The translations under genes were made by a program, and so were the position numbers. Shown in pieces: positions 34,270 to 45,622 of a stretch of DNA of 64,000 bases (position 1 is the stretch's first letter; each line of letters begins with the position of its first letter). The stretch comes from Deferribacterales bacterium Deferri_01 (GTDB lineage Bacteria; Chrysiogenota; Deferribacteres; Deferribacterales; Geovibrionaceae). The stretch lies in assembly GCA_001603805.1 (NCBI GenBank), contig LUZY01000003.1, positions 1-64,000 on the forward strand. Reading direction: 5' to 3'. The notes under the pieces are model-generated. The model did no database searches. It was given only the letters and a program-made list of their open reading frames with translations, and was not told where the DNA came from.

Positions 34270-34860
34270 TTACAGCAGCTTACGTTTGTAATAGTTTGAA
34301 TATATAGCGGCAGCCGGATTATGTGCCAGCACTCTGTCCTTCACAATAAAGGTTGTGCAGGGAGCCTTGGAGTATTTTGAAAATAAAATATCATGCCCCA
34401 CGCATAAACCGACTATAAGGTTAATATCCGTGCCGATGCTGTTAAGCACCTCTGCCTGTCCCGCAGGATTACAGGTTGCCTCGTATCTTTCCTTTTTCAG
34501 GTGTGGAATGCCGTAATCATCCTTGTTTATTCCTCCGTTTTTGCAGCACACGGAGTGTACTTCAAATTCCTTAGACAGAATCTTTGTCAGGATATCCGCC
34601 TCAGCAGAGAGCCCCACACATGACGCTATGCCGATTTTTCTGTATTCCATCAGGCGGCAGAACTCCATTATCTCTTCCAGACGGGTGTATTTCATATAAT
34701 GTTCAACCTCAATTCTTCCCGCAACAGTGAGGATTTTATTGTCTTCCTCCTGTTCGTAAATATTACGTGCCTTTGTGGCAGCATCACTGAAGTCGTACCC
34801 TTTTGCGCAATCTTTTCCCTGATAACACACATTTGATTTACAGTTTGAGCAGTTGTACAT
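34270..34860 (-). CDS. DUF1847-family cysteine-rich protein
   Basis: A 196-residue protein beginning MYNCSNCKSNVCYQGKDC, a cluster of cysteines likely to bind metal, followed by an alpha/beta domain with KIGIASCVGLSAEA, a CCKNGGI segment and NLIVGLCVGHDILF. The layout matches my recollection of DUF1847, a family of anaerobes with no proven function. AAGGAG stands seven bases before the ATG. It lies downstream of the lyase/anion-transporter operon on the same strand but after a hairpin terminator, so it is probably separate. Confidence 0.8.
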   Translation of the reverse strand: MYNCSNCKSNVCYQGKDCAKGYDFSDAATKARNIYEQEEDNKILTVAGRIEVEHYMKYTRLEEIMEFCRLMEYRKIGIASCVGLSAEADILTKILSKEFEVHSVCCKNGGINKDDYGIPHLKKERYEATCNPAGQAEVLNSIGTDINLIVGLCVGHDILFSKYSKAPCTTFIVKDRVLAHNPAAAIYSNYYKRKLL

Positions 34861-34882
34861 TTCATACTCCTTGAAAATAAGT

Positions 34883-34910
34883 GAGCAGACCCCCGTCAGG
34901 GAGTCTGCTC
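34883..34910 (-). terminator. Hairpin terminator of lyase/transporter operon
   Basis: Read on the minus strand, GAGCAGAC-T-CCC pairs with GGG-G-GTCTGCTC around loop TGAC, followed by ACTTATTTTC. The T run is weak, so termination may be partial and allow read-through to the DUF1847 gene. Confidence 0.6.
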
Positions 34911-34973
34911 TTCAGATATATCACCTTACGTCAGATGAATGCAATGTCAGATGAACTCAATACATGACAGCGG

Positions 34974-36386
34974 CTACCAAAGTCCGATAACCTTCCACCA
35001 TGCAAGACCGACTGTGAAAGTGATAAGAACATTAATGCTTACAACGACGAAATTCAGTTTATAGAACCTCGGGCGTTCATAATACCCTTGAGCAAAATAG
35101 ATAGGTCCGGGTCCTCCGCCGTATTCTGTAAGACCCCACATAAGGTTACCGAAGATACCAAAGCATATGGCCACCATTACAGACGGCGCACCCGCTGTTA
35201 TTGCTGTGGCGAGGAACATGGGATACATGGCGGCAACGTGTCCGCTGGCGGTGGCAAAGAAATAGTGAATATAGATATAAATCAGACCCAGAGCTATAAA
35301 TGTCCAAATCCATGACCAGCCTGAGAATATGTGTCCGAAGTAGTTTGTCATCCATGATATGAACCCGAGATCTGAAAGACCTGTTGCAAGGCTGATAATT
35401 GCTCCGAACCATATGACTGTATCCCACGCTGCATAGTCACGGAGAACAGATTTCCACTCCACAACTCTGAAAATAAACAGCAGTGCGACAACGCATAAAC
35501 CGACGGTTGTTGCGCTGAGTTTGGTTATCAGGCTTGTTGCCCAGCCGAGAAGAGCCAGAAGGAATATGATTGTGAGGGCTATTTCCTTTTTGCTCATTGA
35601 ACCCAGAGAGGCAAGGGACTGCCTGCCCATCTCTTTTCCTTCCGGTGTGCGTTTCATTTCCGGATTAACAAGCTTGTAAATAACATAAGGAGTAACGGCA
35701 AAACACAGAAGCATGGGGACAATCGCCGCTGCTGCCCAGCCAGCCCAGGTTATCTCTATACCAAGCGTCTTTTCCGCAAGGCTTGTGGCAAGGGGGTTAG
35801 CCGCCATACCTGTCATGAATATCGCACCGGTTACAGGGGTGATCTGAAAGCAGGAGAGGATAAGGAAGTCGCCTATTTTCTTGCCTGTCGGACCCGGCTT
35901 GGAATCCAGAGCATCATTTATAGACTTTGCGATCGGGAGAATAACTCCGCCGGAACGTGCAGTCACAGAAGGTGTGGCTGGTGCTATAAACAGATCCGCT
36001 ATGCCGAGGGCGTAGGCTATACCGAGACTGCTTCCGCCGAACATTGAGAGCATTTTATATGCTATGCGTCTTCCGAGACCGGTTTCCACGAATCCCAAAG
36101 AAAGCACATATGCGCTGAAAATAAGCCATACTGTTCCGCTGGCAAAACCAGAAAGGGCTTTAGCCTGCGACAGAGTGGTTGTTACGATTGCAACGCAAAG
36201 ACCGATAAGCATTATTGCGCCGGAGGGGAGCGGCTGTGTGAGTATCGCTATGATAACGGCGATGAATATGGCAAACATGTGCCATGCCTGAACCGTAAGC
36301 CCTTCCGGAGCGGGAATTAACCATAATACAGCAAGAACCGCAAGTGGAACTGCCGCTGATAATAAACTTTTCAATTTACCTGACAT
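34974..36386 (-). CDS. DASS-family sodium-coupled anion symporter
   Basis: A 470-residue transporter with about twelve hydrophobic segments. It has the features of the divalent anion:Na+ symporter family (SLC13/CitT-TtdT type): the ATPSVTARSGGVILPIA segment, the QITPVTGAIFMTGMAANPLA hairpin and TEYGGGPGPIYFAQGYY near the C-terminus. Members import or exchange di- and tricarboxylates such as succinate, fumarate, tartrate and citrate. It lies 33 bases after the fumarase-superfamily lyase in one operon, so the transported anion is probably the lyase substrate or product. Confidence 0.9.
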   Translation of the reverse strand: MSGKLKSLLSAAVPLAVLAVLWLIPAPEGLTVQAWHMFAIFIAVIIAILTQPLPSGAIMLIGLCVAIVTTTLSQAKALSGFASGTVWLIFSAYVLSLGFVETGLGRRIAYKMLSMFGGSSLGIAYALGIADLFIAPATPSVTARSGGVILPIAKSINDALDSKPGPTGKKIGDFLILSCFQITPVTGAIFMTGMAANPLATSLAEKTLGIEITWAGWAAAAIVPMLLCFAVTPYVIYKLVNPEMKRTPEGKEMGRQSLASLGSMSKKEIALTIIFLLALLGWATSLITKLSATTVGLCVVALLFIFRVVEWKSVLRDYAAWDTVIWFGAIISLATGLSDLGFISWMTNYFGHIFSGWSWIWTFIALGLIYIYIHYFFATASGHVAAMYPMFLATAITAGAPSVMVAICFGIFGNLMWGLTEYGGGPGPIYFAQGYYERPRFYKLNFVVVSINVLITFTVGLAWWKVIGLW

Positions 36387-36419
36387 ATTGACCTCCCGGT
36401 CCGATTGTCGTTAAATGAA

Positions 36420-37793
36420 TTAAAAGCCTTGCCTTTTTGAGTAAGCAAGAGTGTGTTCTATCATCTCGGAGGTTACACCGAGATAGTTTGCCGGATTAGT
36501 AAGTCCCTCTATTTCCTCACGGTTAAGGTGAGCAGTAACTTCAGGGATATGAGAAAGTGCTTCCGCGAGACTTCCCCCTCTCTCATTCACTGTTCTGCAC
36601 GCCGCATAAACAATATCGTGTGCCTGCTGCCTGCCCGTGTAAGGAGCCAAACCCATCATAACAGCCTCAGCCACTATCAGCCCGTTTGTTATACCAAGGT
36701 TTTTCCTCATTCTGTCTTCATCAACAATCAGCCCGCCAAGCATAAATTTTGCCTGTTTCAGCGCTCCGGCAGTGAGAACAAAACTTTCAGGAATTGCTAT
36801 CCACTCCGTATGCCACGGACCTGTGGCTCTTTCAAAGTCCTGAATCATGGAGTCGAGCATAAGCCCTGCGTGCTGTCTTACTCCTTTGGCGCAGGCAAGC
36901 ATCAGTTCGCTTGAAATAGGGTTGCGCTTCTGGGGCATTGTGCTGCTGGCGCCTCTTCCTGTGACGAATGGTTCAAAGACCTCACCGAATTCATTGGATG
37001 CTAAGATCATCACATCGTAGGCTATTTTCCCCATAGTGCCTGTTACCAGACCGAGAAAATTCAGCGCTTCGGCAAAACCGTCCCTTGCCACATGCCATGT
37101 TGACTGCGGCACACCCAGACCTAGCTCATCCATAAGCGCTTTCTGAACTTCAAGCCCTTTATTATCAAGAGATGCAAGTGTTCCTGCTGCTCCTGCGAAC
37201 TCTCCGGTCAGAACTCTTGGGCGTAGCTGTTTTATCCTTTCTGCATGTCTGTCAAACATTGCAAGCCATATGGAGGTTTTGTGACCGAAGGTGATGGGAA
37301 GCGCATGCTGAAGGTGTGTGCGTCCCGCCATGATCGTGTCTTTATAACGTTCTGTAAGTGAAATTAGTATTTTGCGCAGCTCGTTGATGTCACGCTCAAT
37401 TACTTCAAGCCCGTCACGAACCTGAAGAACAACTGCCGTATCCATTATATCCTGCGTTGTGGCTCCCCAGTGTATGTATCTGCCCGCTTCACCGCACTGC
37501 TTCACAAGCTGATGAACGAGAGGGAGTATAGGATAACCGACTATGTCTGTTTCCTGACGCAGAAAGTCAAAATCAAGCTTTTCGATGTCGGCAAGTTCAG
37601 TAATCTTCTGTGCCGCATCAGCAGGTATTACCCCGCATTTTGCCTCTGCTCTGGCAAGTGCCGTTTCCACCTCCACATAACGCCTGATCAGAGATAAGTC
37701 GGAGAAAATATCTCTCATCTCCTGTGTTCCAAATGCGTCTCTGTAAAGGATAGAATCCATTACTGTTGTTGATTGATGTTTGTTGTCTATCAT
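36420..37793 (-). CDS. Fumarase/aspartase-superfamily lyase, adenylosuccinate lyase/PcaB-like
   Basis: A 457-residue member of the superfamily that includes adenylosuccinate lyase and 3-carboxymuconate cycloisomerase. It has the signature GASSTMPQKRNP with the catalytic serine loop, HWGATTQDIMDTA and GRTHLQHALPITFGHK. I set the start at ATG 37793 because AAGGAGCATATCTG precedes it; the reading from 37874 runs through the promoter. It is not next to purine genes; it is co-transcribed with a DASS anion carrier and controlled by a divergent GntR regulator. I infer a catabolic lyase that frees fumarate (or a related acid) from an imported carboxylate adduct. The exact substrate is unknown. Confidence 0.85.
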   Translation of the reverse strand: MIDNKHQSTTVMDSILYRDAFGTQEMRDIFSDLSLIRRYVEVETALARAEAKCGVIPADAAQKITELADIEKLDFDFLRQETDIVGYPILPLVHQLVKQCGEAGRYIHWGATTQDIMDTAVVLQVRDGLEVIERDINELRKILISLTERYKDTIMAGRTHLQHALPITFGHKTSIWLAMFDRHAERIKQLRPRVLTGEFAGAAGTLASLDNKGLEVQKALMDELGLGVPQSTWHVARDGFAEALNFLGLVTGTMGKIAYDVMILASNEFGEVFEPFVTGRGASSTMPQKRNPISSELMLACAKGVRQHAGLMLDSMIQDFERATGPWHTEWIAIPESFVLTAGALKQAKFMLGGLIVDEDRMRKNLGITNGLIVAEAVMMGLAPYTGRQQAHDIVYAACRTVNERGGSLAEALSHIPEVTAHLNREEIEGLTNPANYLGVTSEMIEHTLAYSKRQGF

Positions 37794-37838
37794 CAGATAT
37801 GCTCCTTTTTGGACTGCGCATGTCCATACAATAAAATT

Positions 37839-37848
37839 TGTACGTACA
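37839..37848. promoter_or_regulatory. Palindromic operator TGTACGTACA, likely GntR/HutC site
   Basis: A perfect 10-bp palindrome TGTACGTACA sits where transcription of the lyase operon should begin, seven bases after its -10 box. HutC-type regulators often bind TGTATATACA-like palindromes, and such a regulator is encoded 84 bases away in the divergent direction. Confidence 0.6.
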
Positions 37849-37854
37849 TAATAT

Positions 37855-37882
37855 ATTATATTATGGCTGGACATAATGTCAA
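37855..37882 (-). promoter_or_regulatory. Consensus sigma-70 promoter of lyase/transporter operon
   Basis: On the minus strand TTGACA (37877-37882) and TATAAT (37855-37860) both match consensus at 6/6 and are separated by 16 bases. The predicted start falls at the palindrome at 37839-37848, so repression by blocking initiation is expected. Confidence 0.8.
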
Positions 37883-37931
37883 GTTACTTGTTATCTTATT
37901 TCCCAGAGACAAATGATAAGGTGAAAACATA

Positions 37932-38654
37932 ATGAAAGAAGCACTTTACGTGCAGACCGCACGCATTCTTGCAGAAAGAATTGCCTCCGGTCATTATCCG
38001 AAAGACTCTCTTCTTCCCACTGAGATGGAACTGTGCAAAGAGTTTCAGGTGAGCCGCCACACAATCAGGGCGGCAATAAGAGAGCTTCAGGAGCTGGGGC
38101 TTGTATCCAGAAAGAAAAAAGCAGGAACCAAAATAGAAGAAGCCCCCGCGTCCTCTAAATACAGCTATTCACTGGCATCGCAGGAAGAACTCTCTGACTT
38201 CGGCACAAGGCACAGGCGTTCTGTTCAGAAAATAGAAACTATTGTAGTTGATCAGGCACTCAGTAAAGAGCTTGCCTGTTCTCCCGGTGTGCGCAAGCTC
38301 CGCATATCAAGCTTGAGGCTTGATGAAGGCGACACCCCGCCTGTGGGATGGACTGATGTTTATGTTGACCCTTCATACACCGATCTGCCTGCTATTATGG
38401 AGGAGTCTCCCGAAATGCTTGTCAGCTCTCTGCTGGAAACAAGGTACGGAAGAAGGATTACAGGCATAAAGCAGGACATATACGCAGTGACTGTACCGGA
38501 ACATCTTATTGATGTCCTCCAGACAGATGCCTCAACCCCGGCGCTTAAGATTATAAGATATTATTATGATTCGGCTAACAAGGCAGCAGAAGTGTCTGTA
38601 ACTATACATCCGGCAGGCAGATTTGTTTTTTCAACCAGACTTTCAAAGAAATAA
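37932..38654 (+). CDS. GntR-family transcriptional regulator, HutC/UTRA type
   Basis: A 240-residue regulator. Residues 5-75 are the winged helix-turn-helix (LLPTEMELCKEFQVSRHTIRAAIRELQELG shortened here: key part EFQVSRHTIR). Residues about 90-235 are a UTRA ligand-binding domain, ending YYDSANKAAEVSVTIHPAGRF. HutC-type members bind a pathway metabolite and usually repress the adjacent catabolic operon. Here the target is the divergent lyase/DASS operon; the shared 138-base spacer has the palindrome TGTACGTACA. Its own promoter may be TGGACA (37868) with TATCTT (37892). TAAGGTG precedes the ATG. Confidence 0.9.
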   Translation: MKEALYVQTARILAERIASGHYPKDSLLPTEMELCKEFQVSRHTIRAAIRELQELGLVSRKKKAGTKIEEAPASSKYSYSLASQEELSDFGTRHRRSVQKIETIVVDQALSKELACSPGVRKLRISSLRLDEGDTPPVGWTDVYVDPSYTDLPAIMEESPEMLVSSLLETRYGRRITGIKQDIYAVTVPEHLIDVLQTDASTPALKIIRYYYDSANKAAEVSVTIHPAGRFVFSTRLSKK

Positions 38655-38660
38655 ACATAT

Positions 38661-38691
38661 AAAAAAAGAAGCGGGCTGTTAAGCCCGCTTC
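38661..38691 (-). terminator. Terminator of pckA, bidirectional with GntR gene
   Basis: A perfect 10-bp stem GAAGCGGGCT / AGCCCGCTTC with loop GTTA. On the minus strand it is followed by TTTTTTT, closing pckA; it also lies directly after the GntR stop on the plus strand. Confidence 0.85.
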
Positions 38692-38698
38692 GTATTCA

Positions 38699-40288
38699 TT
38701 AAAGTGCAGGTCCGCCTTTTGTGATTTCGGGGTCCATTCCTTCTTCAAACTTTTTAAAGTTTTCTGCAAACTTGGCTGCGAGGCTTTTAAGGGTCTCGTC
38801 ATATGCCTGTTTGCTTGACCATCCGAATGACGGGTCAAGAACTTCTTCCGGTACTCCGGGGATATGCTGTGGTATGCCGAATCCGAAAACAGAGTCTGTT
38901 TTGAAATCGGTTTTATTAAGCTCTCCGGTAAGGATAGCTTTGATAATCGCCCTTGTGTACTTAATGGAGAAGCGTTTGCCCACTCCGTAAGGTCCGCCGG
39001 TGAGACCTGTGTTAACAAGCCAGCACTGAACGTTTTTCTCTTTGACTTTGTCACCGAGAAGTTTTGCGTAAACGGAAGGATGCCATACCATAAAGGGAGC
39101 GCCGAAGCATGTTGAGAAAACTGCTTTGGGTTCTGTAACCCCTTTTTCAGTTCCTGCAACTCTTGCTGTGTAGCCTGATATAAAGTGGTACATAGCCTGA
39201 GGAATGCTGAGTTTTGAAACGGGAGGCAGAACTCCGAACGCATCGTATGTGAGGAAAATAACGTTTTTGGGGTGTCCGCCTTTACCTGATTCAACAATTT
39301 TAGGAAGCTGGGTCAGGGGGTATGATGCCCTTGTATTTTCCGTAAGGCTGTTATCGTCAAGGTCTATAGCTCTTGAAGTCATATCAACAGCAACGTTTTC
39401 AAGGATAGTGCCGAATTGTCTGGTGCATTCATATATGTCGGGCTCTGCTTCTTTGGAAAGGTTGATAACCTTGGCGTAGCAGCCGCCTTCTATGTTGAAA
39501 ACCCCGTCACTGTTCCAGCCGTGTTCATCGTCTCCGATGAGGTATCTTTCGGGATCAGTGGAAAGGGTGGTTTTTCCTGTTCCTGAAAGACCGAAAAATA
39601 CGGCTGTGTCCCCGTCTTCGCCTATGTTGGCGGAGCAGTGCATGCTCATCACGCTCTGTTTGGGGAGGAGGTAGTTCATAACGGTGAAGATCGACTTCTT
39701 GATCTCTCCCGCATAGCTTGTACCGCCTATCATGACGATTTTTCTTTTAAAGTTAACTATTATGAAGGTTTCAGAGTTTGTTCCGTCCTCTTCGGGAACC
39801 GCATGGAAGCGGGGGCAGTTTACCACTGTGAAATCGGGAGCGAAGTTTTTAAGAACTTCCTGATCCCTTTCAGTGATGAACATGTTCCTTGCAAAAAGGC
39901 TGTGCCAAGCTGTTTCGGTGATGACACGCACTTTAAGTCTGGTGTTAGCGTCAGCTCCGGCGTAGCATTCCTGAACGAAAACTTCTTTCGTTTGAAGGTA
40001 GGAAGCCATTTTACTGAAGAGTTTGTCAAACTGTTCTTCTGTGAATTTTTTGTTGTCTTTTGACCAATATACATCATTGGTCGTAGTGGGCTCATCAACC
40101 ACAAATTTGTCGTTAGGCGAGCGTCCGGTGTGGTGTCCGGTTCTGGCTACTACTGGTCCGAGATGAGAGAGGATAGCTTCCTTTCTCATGATAATCTGCT
40201 CATAAAGGGCGGGCGTAGGCAGATTCCAGTTTATGCGGGCCAGGTTCCTGAAACCGTACTCCTCAAGTCCGGTGTTTTCGGTCTTCAT
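38699..40288 (-). CDS. pckA: Phosphoenolpyruvate carboxykinase (ATP)
   Basis: A 529-residue ATP-dependent PEP carboxykinase, near the 540 residues of E. coli PckA. It shows the kinase loop GLSGTGKTTLS, the metal-binding GDDEHGW, IGGTSYAGEIKKS with the catalytic lysine, and the C-terminal NTGLTGGPYGVGKR. It interconverts oxaloacetate plus ATP with PEP plus CO2 and joins the citric acid cycle to gluconeogenesis. I placed the start at ATG 40288 because GGAGGGG precedes it by five bases; an in-frame start 42 bases upstream has no such site. Confidence 0.96.
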   Translation of the reverse strand: MKTENTGLEEYGFRNLARINWNLPTPALYEQIIMRKEAILSHLGPVVARTGHHTGRSPNDKFVVDEPTTTNDVYWSKDNKKFTEEQFDKLFSKMASYLQTKEVFVQECYAGADANTRLKVRVITETAWHSLFARNMFITERDQEVLKNFAPDFTVVNCPRFHAVPEEDGTNSETFIIVNFKRKIVMIGGTSYAGEIKKSIFTVMNYLLPKQSVMSMHCSANIGEDGDTAVFFGLSGTGKTTLSTDPERYLIGDDEHGWNSDGVFNIEGGCYAKVINLSKEAEPDIYECTRQFGTILENVAVDMTSRAIDLDDNSLTENTRASYPLTQLPKIVESGKGGHPKNVIFLTYDAFGVLPPVSKLSIPQAMYHFISGYTARVAGTEKGVTEPKAVFSTCFGAPFMVWHPSVYAKLLGDKVKEKNVQCWLVNTGLTGGPYGVGKRFSIKYTRAIIKAILTGELNKTDFKTDSVFGFGIPQHIPGVPEEVLDPSFGWSSKQAYDETLKSLAAKFAENFKKFEEGMDPEITKGGPAL

Positions 40289-40470
40289 AAACCCCTCCAA
40301 GGTTGTTTTATAGCTTTTTGAAAAAGGCAAACGGATTCTAACGGATTACTTGTTTCTGATCTATAGGAAATCGTAATGATTTTGCATTTTTTTTGCATTT
40401 TTTTATGTGCAATTCTTAAATATCTGGAAATCAAAGGGTTTACTGCCTTATATCCTGTGTAATTAAGGTG

Positions 40471-40499
40471 TTGATAATGTTAATCCTCTATTATATACT
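40471..40499 (+). promoter_or_regulatory. Sigma-70 promoter of the HNH-alaS operon
   Basis: TTGATA (5/6) and TATACT (5/6) are separated by exactly 17 bases and lie about 60 bases before the HNH endonuclease start codon. Confidence 0.75.
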
Positions 40500-40559
40500 C
40501 ATCGACTACGTAAGAAGGCGCATGCGTACCTATGTGCTTTCGCTTCACTCCTGAGATAC

Positions 40560-40869
40560 ATGATGGATATACACTTTTTTGATACAGCGGATGAAAAACA
40601 CATCCGGAAAGAGAAAGAAAAAGCCCGTGAGCTGCGGCGCAAACAATGGTGGCGGGGCAAGGTTGACCAAGGCATATGCCACTACTGCGGAAGGCAGTTT
40701 CCGCCGGAAGAGATAACTATGGATCACATTGTTCCCATAGCCAGAGGCGGAACAAGCACAAAAGGAAATGTTGTGCCTGCCTGCAAGGAATGTAACAGCA
40801 AAAAGAAATATCTGCTCCCGATGGAATGGGAGGAGTACCTTAACGGATTCAAAGATAAGGAGAACATAG

Positions 40870-40895
<26 letters not shown>
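40560..40895 (+). CDS. Small HNH endonuclease
   Basis: A 111-residue protein with a compact HNH nuclease: CHYCGRQF and CKECNSKK form a structural zinc site, and the catalytic motif is MDHIVPIARGGTSTKGNVVPAC. (That motif spans residues 60-81.) The N-terminus is highly charged. It overlaps the start of alaS by 26 bases, so the two are co-transcribed from the promoter at 40471. Stand-alone HNH proteins of this size are widespread, and their target is seldom known; nothing here marks an intron, intein or restriction system. A second ATG at 40563 is an equally possible start. Confidence 0.82.
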
Positions 40896-43483
<2,588 letters not shown>

Positions 43484-43503
<20 letters not shown>

Positions 43504-44056
43504 GGATATAAGAGAGGCTCTGGCGGGGTATAAAAGGCGTACTCTGCCGGAAACTCCGGTGCAGGCGGCAGTTCTTATTCCTGTTATTACGGGGGGCTGC
43601 TGCTCGGAGATTCTCTTCACCAAACGTCCTGTAATGCTAAATGCCCACGGAGGCGAGGTTTCCTTTCCCGGCGGGGTTTATGAAAACGGAGATGCGAATC
43701 TTCAGGAAACGGCTCTGCGGGAGACACTTGAGGAAGTTGGGATAGAGAGCAAACGGATAGAGATAGCCGGTGTGCTGGACGACCAGCTTTCCAAAGCCGG
43801 CTTCCGTGTGACCCCTTACGTAGGGCTGATCAGCAAGCCTTTTAATATGACTGTCTCTCCCGATGAGGTGGACAGAATATACAAAGTTCCGGTGGATTAT
43901 TTTTTTGATCACAGGACATCATGGACTGAGCAGTGGGTTCGTGAAGGCGAGGTCAGAACAGTTTTCTTTCACAGATATGATGATGATATAATCTGGGGTC
44001 TTACTGCGAAGTTTATAGATAACTTTCTTAGATGTATAAAAGCATTGGACATTTAA
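43484..44056 (+). CDS. NUDIX hydrolase, CoA pyrophosphatase (NudL/YeaB) type
   Basis: About 190 residues. The NUDIX box begins in GGVYENGD and carries LRETLEEVGI with catalytic glutamates. The preceding LFTKRPVMLNAHGGEVSFPGG is the UPF0035 signature of coenzyme A pyrophosphatases, which cleave CoA to 4'-phosphopantetheine and 3',5'-ADP. There is no ATG in the right region: TTG 43484 (or TTG 43481) inside the last codons of alaS fits best, with AAAGG five bases before 43484. The start is uncertain. Confidence 0.85.
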
Positions 44057-44102
44057 CCTTTTTTGAATTAACTTAATTTAAAAGCTTACGGAGGGGGAAC
44101 CG

Positions 44103-44573
44103 ATGAAGGCGGAACTTGTAAATCCCTTTATATCTTCAACAATCAGTGTTTTTGATACAATGGTGGGACTTGAAGTAAAAAAAGGGGATCTTTACATAAA
44201 GTCTGATGAACGCCTGTATTACGACATTTCCGGCGCTATCGGCGTTGTGGGTGATTTTATAGGCTTTGTTTCCATCAGTTTTCCTGAAGACCTTGCCCTT
44301 GAGGTCACAAGCAAGTTCCTTGGCGAACCCCTCACCGAACTCAATAACGATGCAGGTGACGCAGTTGGCGAACTTATCAATATGATAGCCGGCAGCACAA
44401 AAAAACACTTCTCTGACAAAGCAAGAAGATTCAACATCTCTGTTCCCAACGTAATCGTCGGTAAAGGGCACACAATCCAGCGCCCGGCAAACCTTATCTG
44501 CATCGGGGTTAAATTCCACCTGAATAACAAAATCTTTGTTCTTGAAGTGGCTCTGAAAGAAAAAACACAGTAA
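44103..44573 (+). CDS. cheX: CheX-family CheY-phosphate phosphatase
   Basis: A 156-residue protein of the CheC/CheX/FliY phosphatase fold. The CheX motif ExxN lies in DAVGELINMIAGSTK (near residues 86-100), where Glu and Asn supply the catalytic pair that dephosphorylates CheY-P. The N-terminal VNPFISSTISVFDTM is typical of CheX. It is separate from the main chemosensory operon (15416-30357), which has no obvious CheX or CheC. The ribosome site is GGAGGGGG. Confidence 0.9.
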   Translation: MKAELVNPFISSTISVFDTMVGLEVKKGDLYIKSDERLYYDISGAIGVVGDFIGFVSISFPEDLALEVTSKFLGEPLTELNNDAGDAVGELINMIAGSTKKHFSDKARRFNISVPNVIVGKGHTIQRPANLICIGVKFHLNNKIFVLEVALKEKTQ

Positions 44574-44587
44574 AGCTGTCTCATAAA

Positions 44588-44621
44588 CATGCAAATTCCC
44601 TGAATTCCCGGAGTTTGCATG
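44588..44621. repeat. Long inverted repeat after cheX
   Basis: CATGCAAATTCC and GGAGTTTGCATG pair over 12 bp (one G-T) around a ten-base loop. No T run follows, so it is a stable RNA hairpin or protein-binding palindrome instead of a standard terminator. A second weak hairpin (GGCGG...CCGCC, 44630-44650) is followed by T-rich sequence and may terminate. Confidence 0.6.
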
Positions 44622-44750
44622 TATCCTTGTGGCGGTGGTTCTGTCTCCGCCTTATTATCTCTTTTCTTTTTTTCTTAAATCCTAAATCTTCCAGCCATAT
44701 TCATTTTATTTTCTTTTGTGTTATAATTGCCAAAATTGCGGAGGTTCATT

Positions 44751-45329
44751 ATGGAGCTTGAGAAATTTCTTTCGGAGTTGGAAGAGTTCGGGAACAGAAA
44801 TGATTCATCCAAGACTGACAGAACCCAAAAAATGCTTAATATCACAAAAGACACAGGTGAATTTCTCACTGTGTTCATCAAAGCCGCAAAATCAAGGAGT
44901 ATCCTTGAGATAGGGACATCTAACGGATACTCAACCATATGGCTTGCAGTGGGAGCAAAATACACAGGCGGCAGAATAACCACGATAGACTTTTCCGAAG
45001 CGAAGGCGGAAATGGCTAAAAACAACTTTGAAAAGGCGGAACTCACCGGACTTATTGAGCAGGTTGTTGATGATGCAGGTAATTTTCTGGAAAATGCTCA
45101 GGCGGATGCCTACGACTTCATTTTTCTTGATTCACAGAGATCAGCATACACTGCATGGCTCGGTGATATAAAACGGATTTTGAAAAGAGGCGGAACTCTG
45201 ATAGTTGACAATGCCTTATCCCACAAGGACGAGATGGATGCCTTTATGGCTCTTGTGGACTGCGATACTGATTTTACAACATGCCTTCTGTCAGTGGGCA
45301 ACGGGCAGTATATCGCTGTAAGAGAGTAA
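44751..45329 (+). CDS. Class I SAM-dependent O-methyltransferase
   Basis: A 192-residue protein of the catechol O-methyltransferase-like family. Motif I is ILEIGTSNGYSTIWLA, followed by ITTIDFSEAKAEMAK, the YDFIFLDSQRSAY motif with the metal-binding Asp, and GGTLIVDNALSH. The substrate is not predictable. GCGGAGG lies six bases before ATG 44751, which I chose over an in-frame ATG 24 bases upstream that overlaps a TATAAT box at 44722-44727. Confidence 0.87.
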   Translation: MELEKFLSELEEFGNRNDSSKTDRTQKMLNITKDTGEFLTVFIKAAKSRSILEIGTSNGYSTIWLAVGAKYTGGRITTIDFSEAKAEMAKNNFEKAELTGLIEQVVDDAGNFLENAQADAYDFIFLDSQRSAYTAWLGDIKRILKRGGTLIVDNALSHKDEMDAFMALVDCDTDFTTCLLSVGNGQYIAVRE

Positions 45330-45622
45330 TCCGCCTGTAAAAAAATGTATTTTTTTATAATAACAAATGTAAATTCATTATTCAGTTTTCTTTCTTATTA
45401 ATTTTTATCTGTAATTATGCCTTAATCTTCTTTTGTGGGGATGAGTTTACATGTTTTTTTCAGGCGTTATGAACCAAAATGGCTAACAAGGGTGCTGAAA
45501 ACCTCTTAGGTGTTATACTGTTTTCAAAGTAATCTCCTTGTGTTAACATATGCTTAGTGTACATGCACAGATAGGGCGTTTATGCGTCTGTGTCTTATTA
45601 ACTCGATGTAACGGGGTGTTTT

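Noticed and set aside
40381-40412. Tandem TTTTGCATTTTTT repeats before the HNH gene
   Set aside because: Two imperfect copies of a low-complexity T-rich stretch in an AT-rich spacer; no sign of a repeat family or CRISPR.
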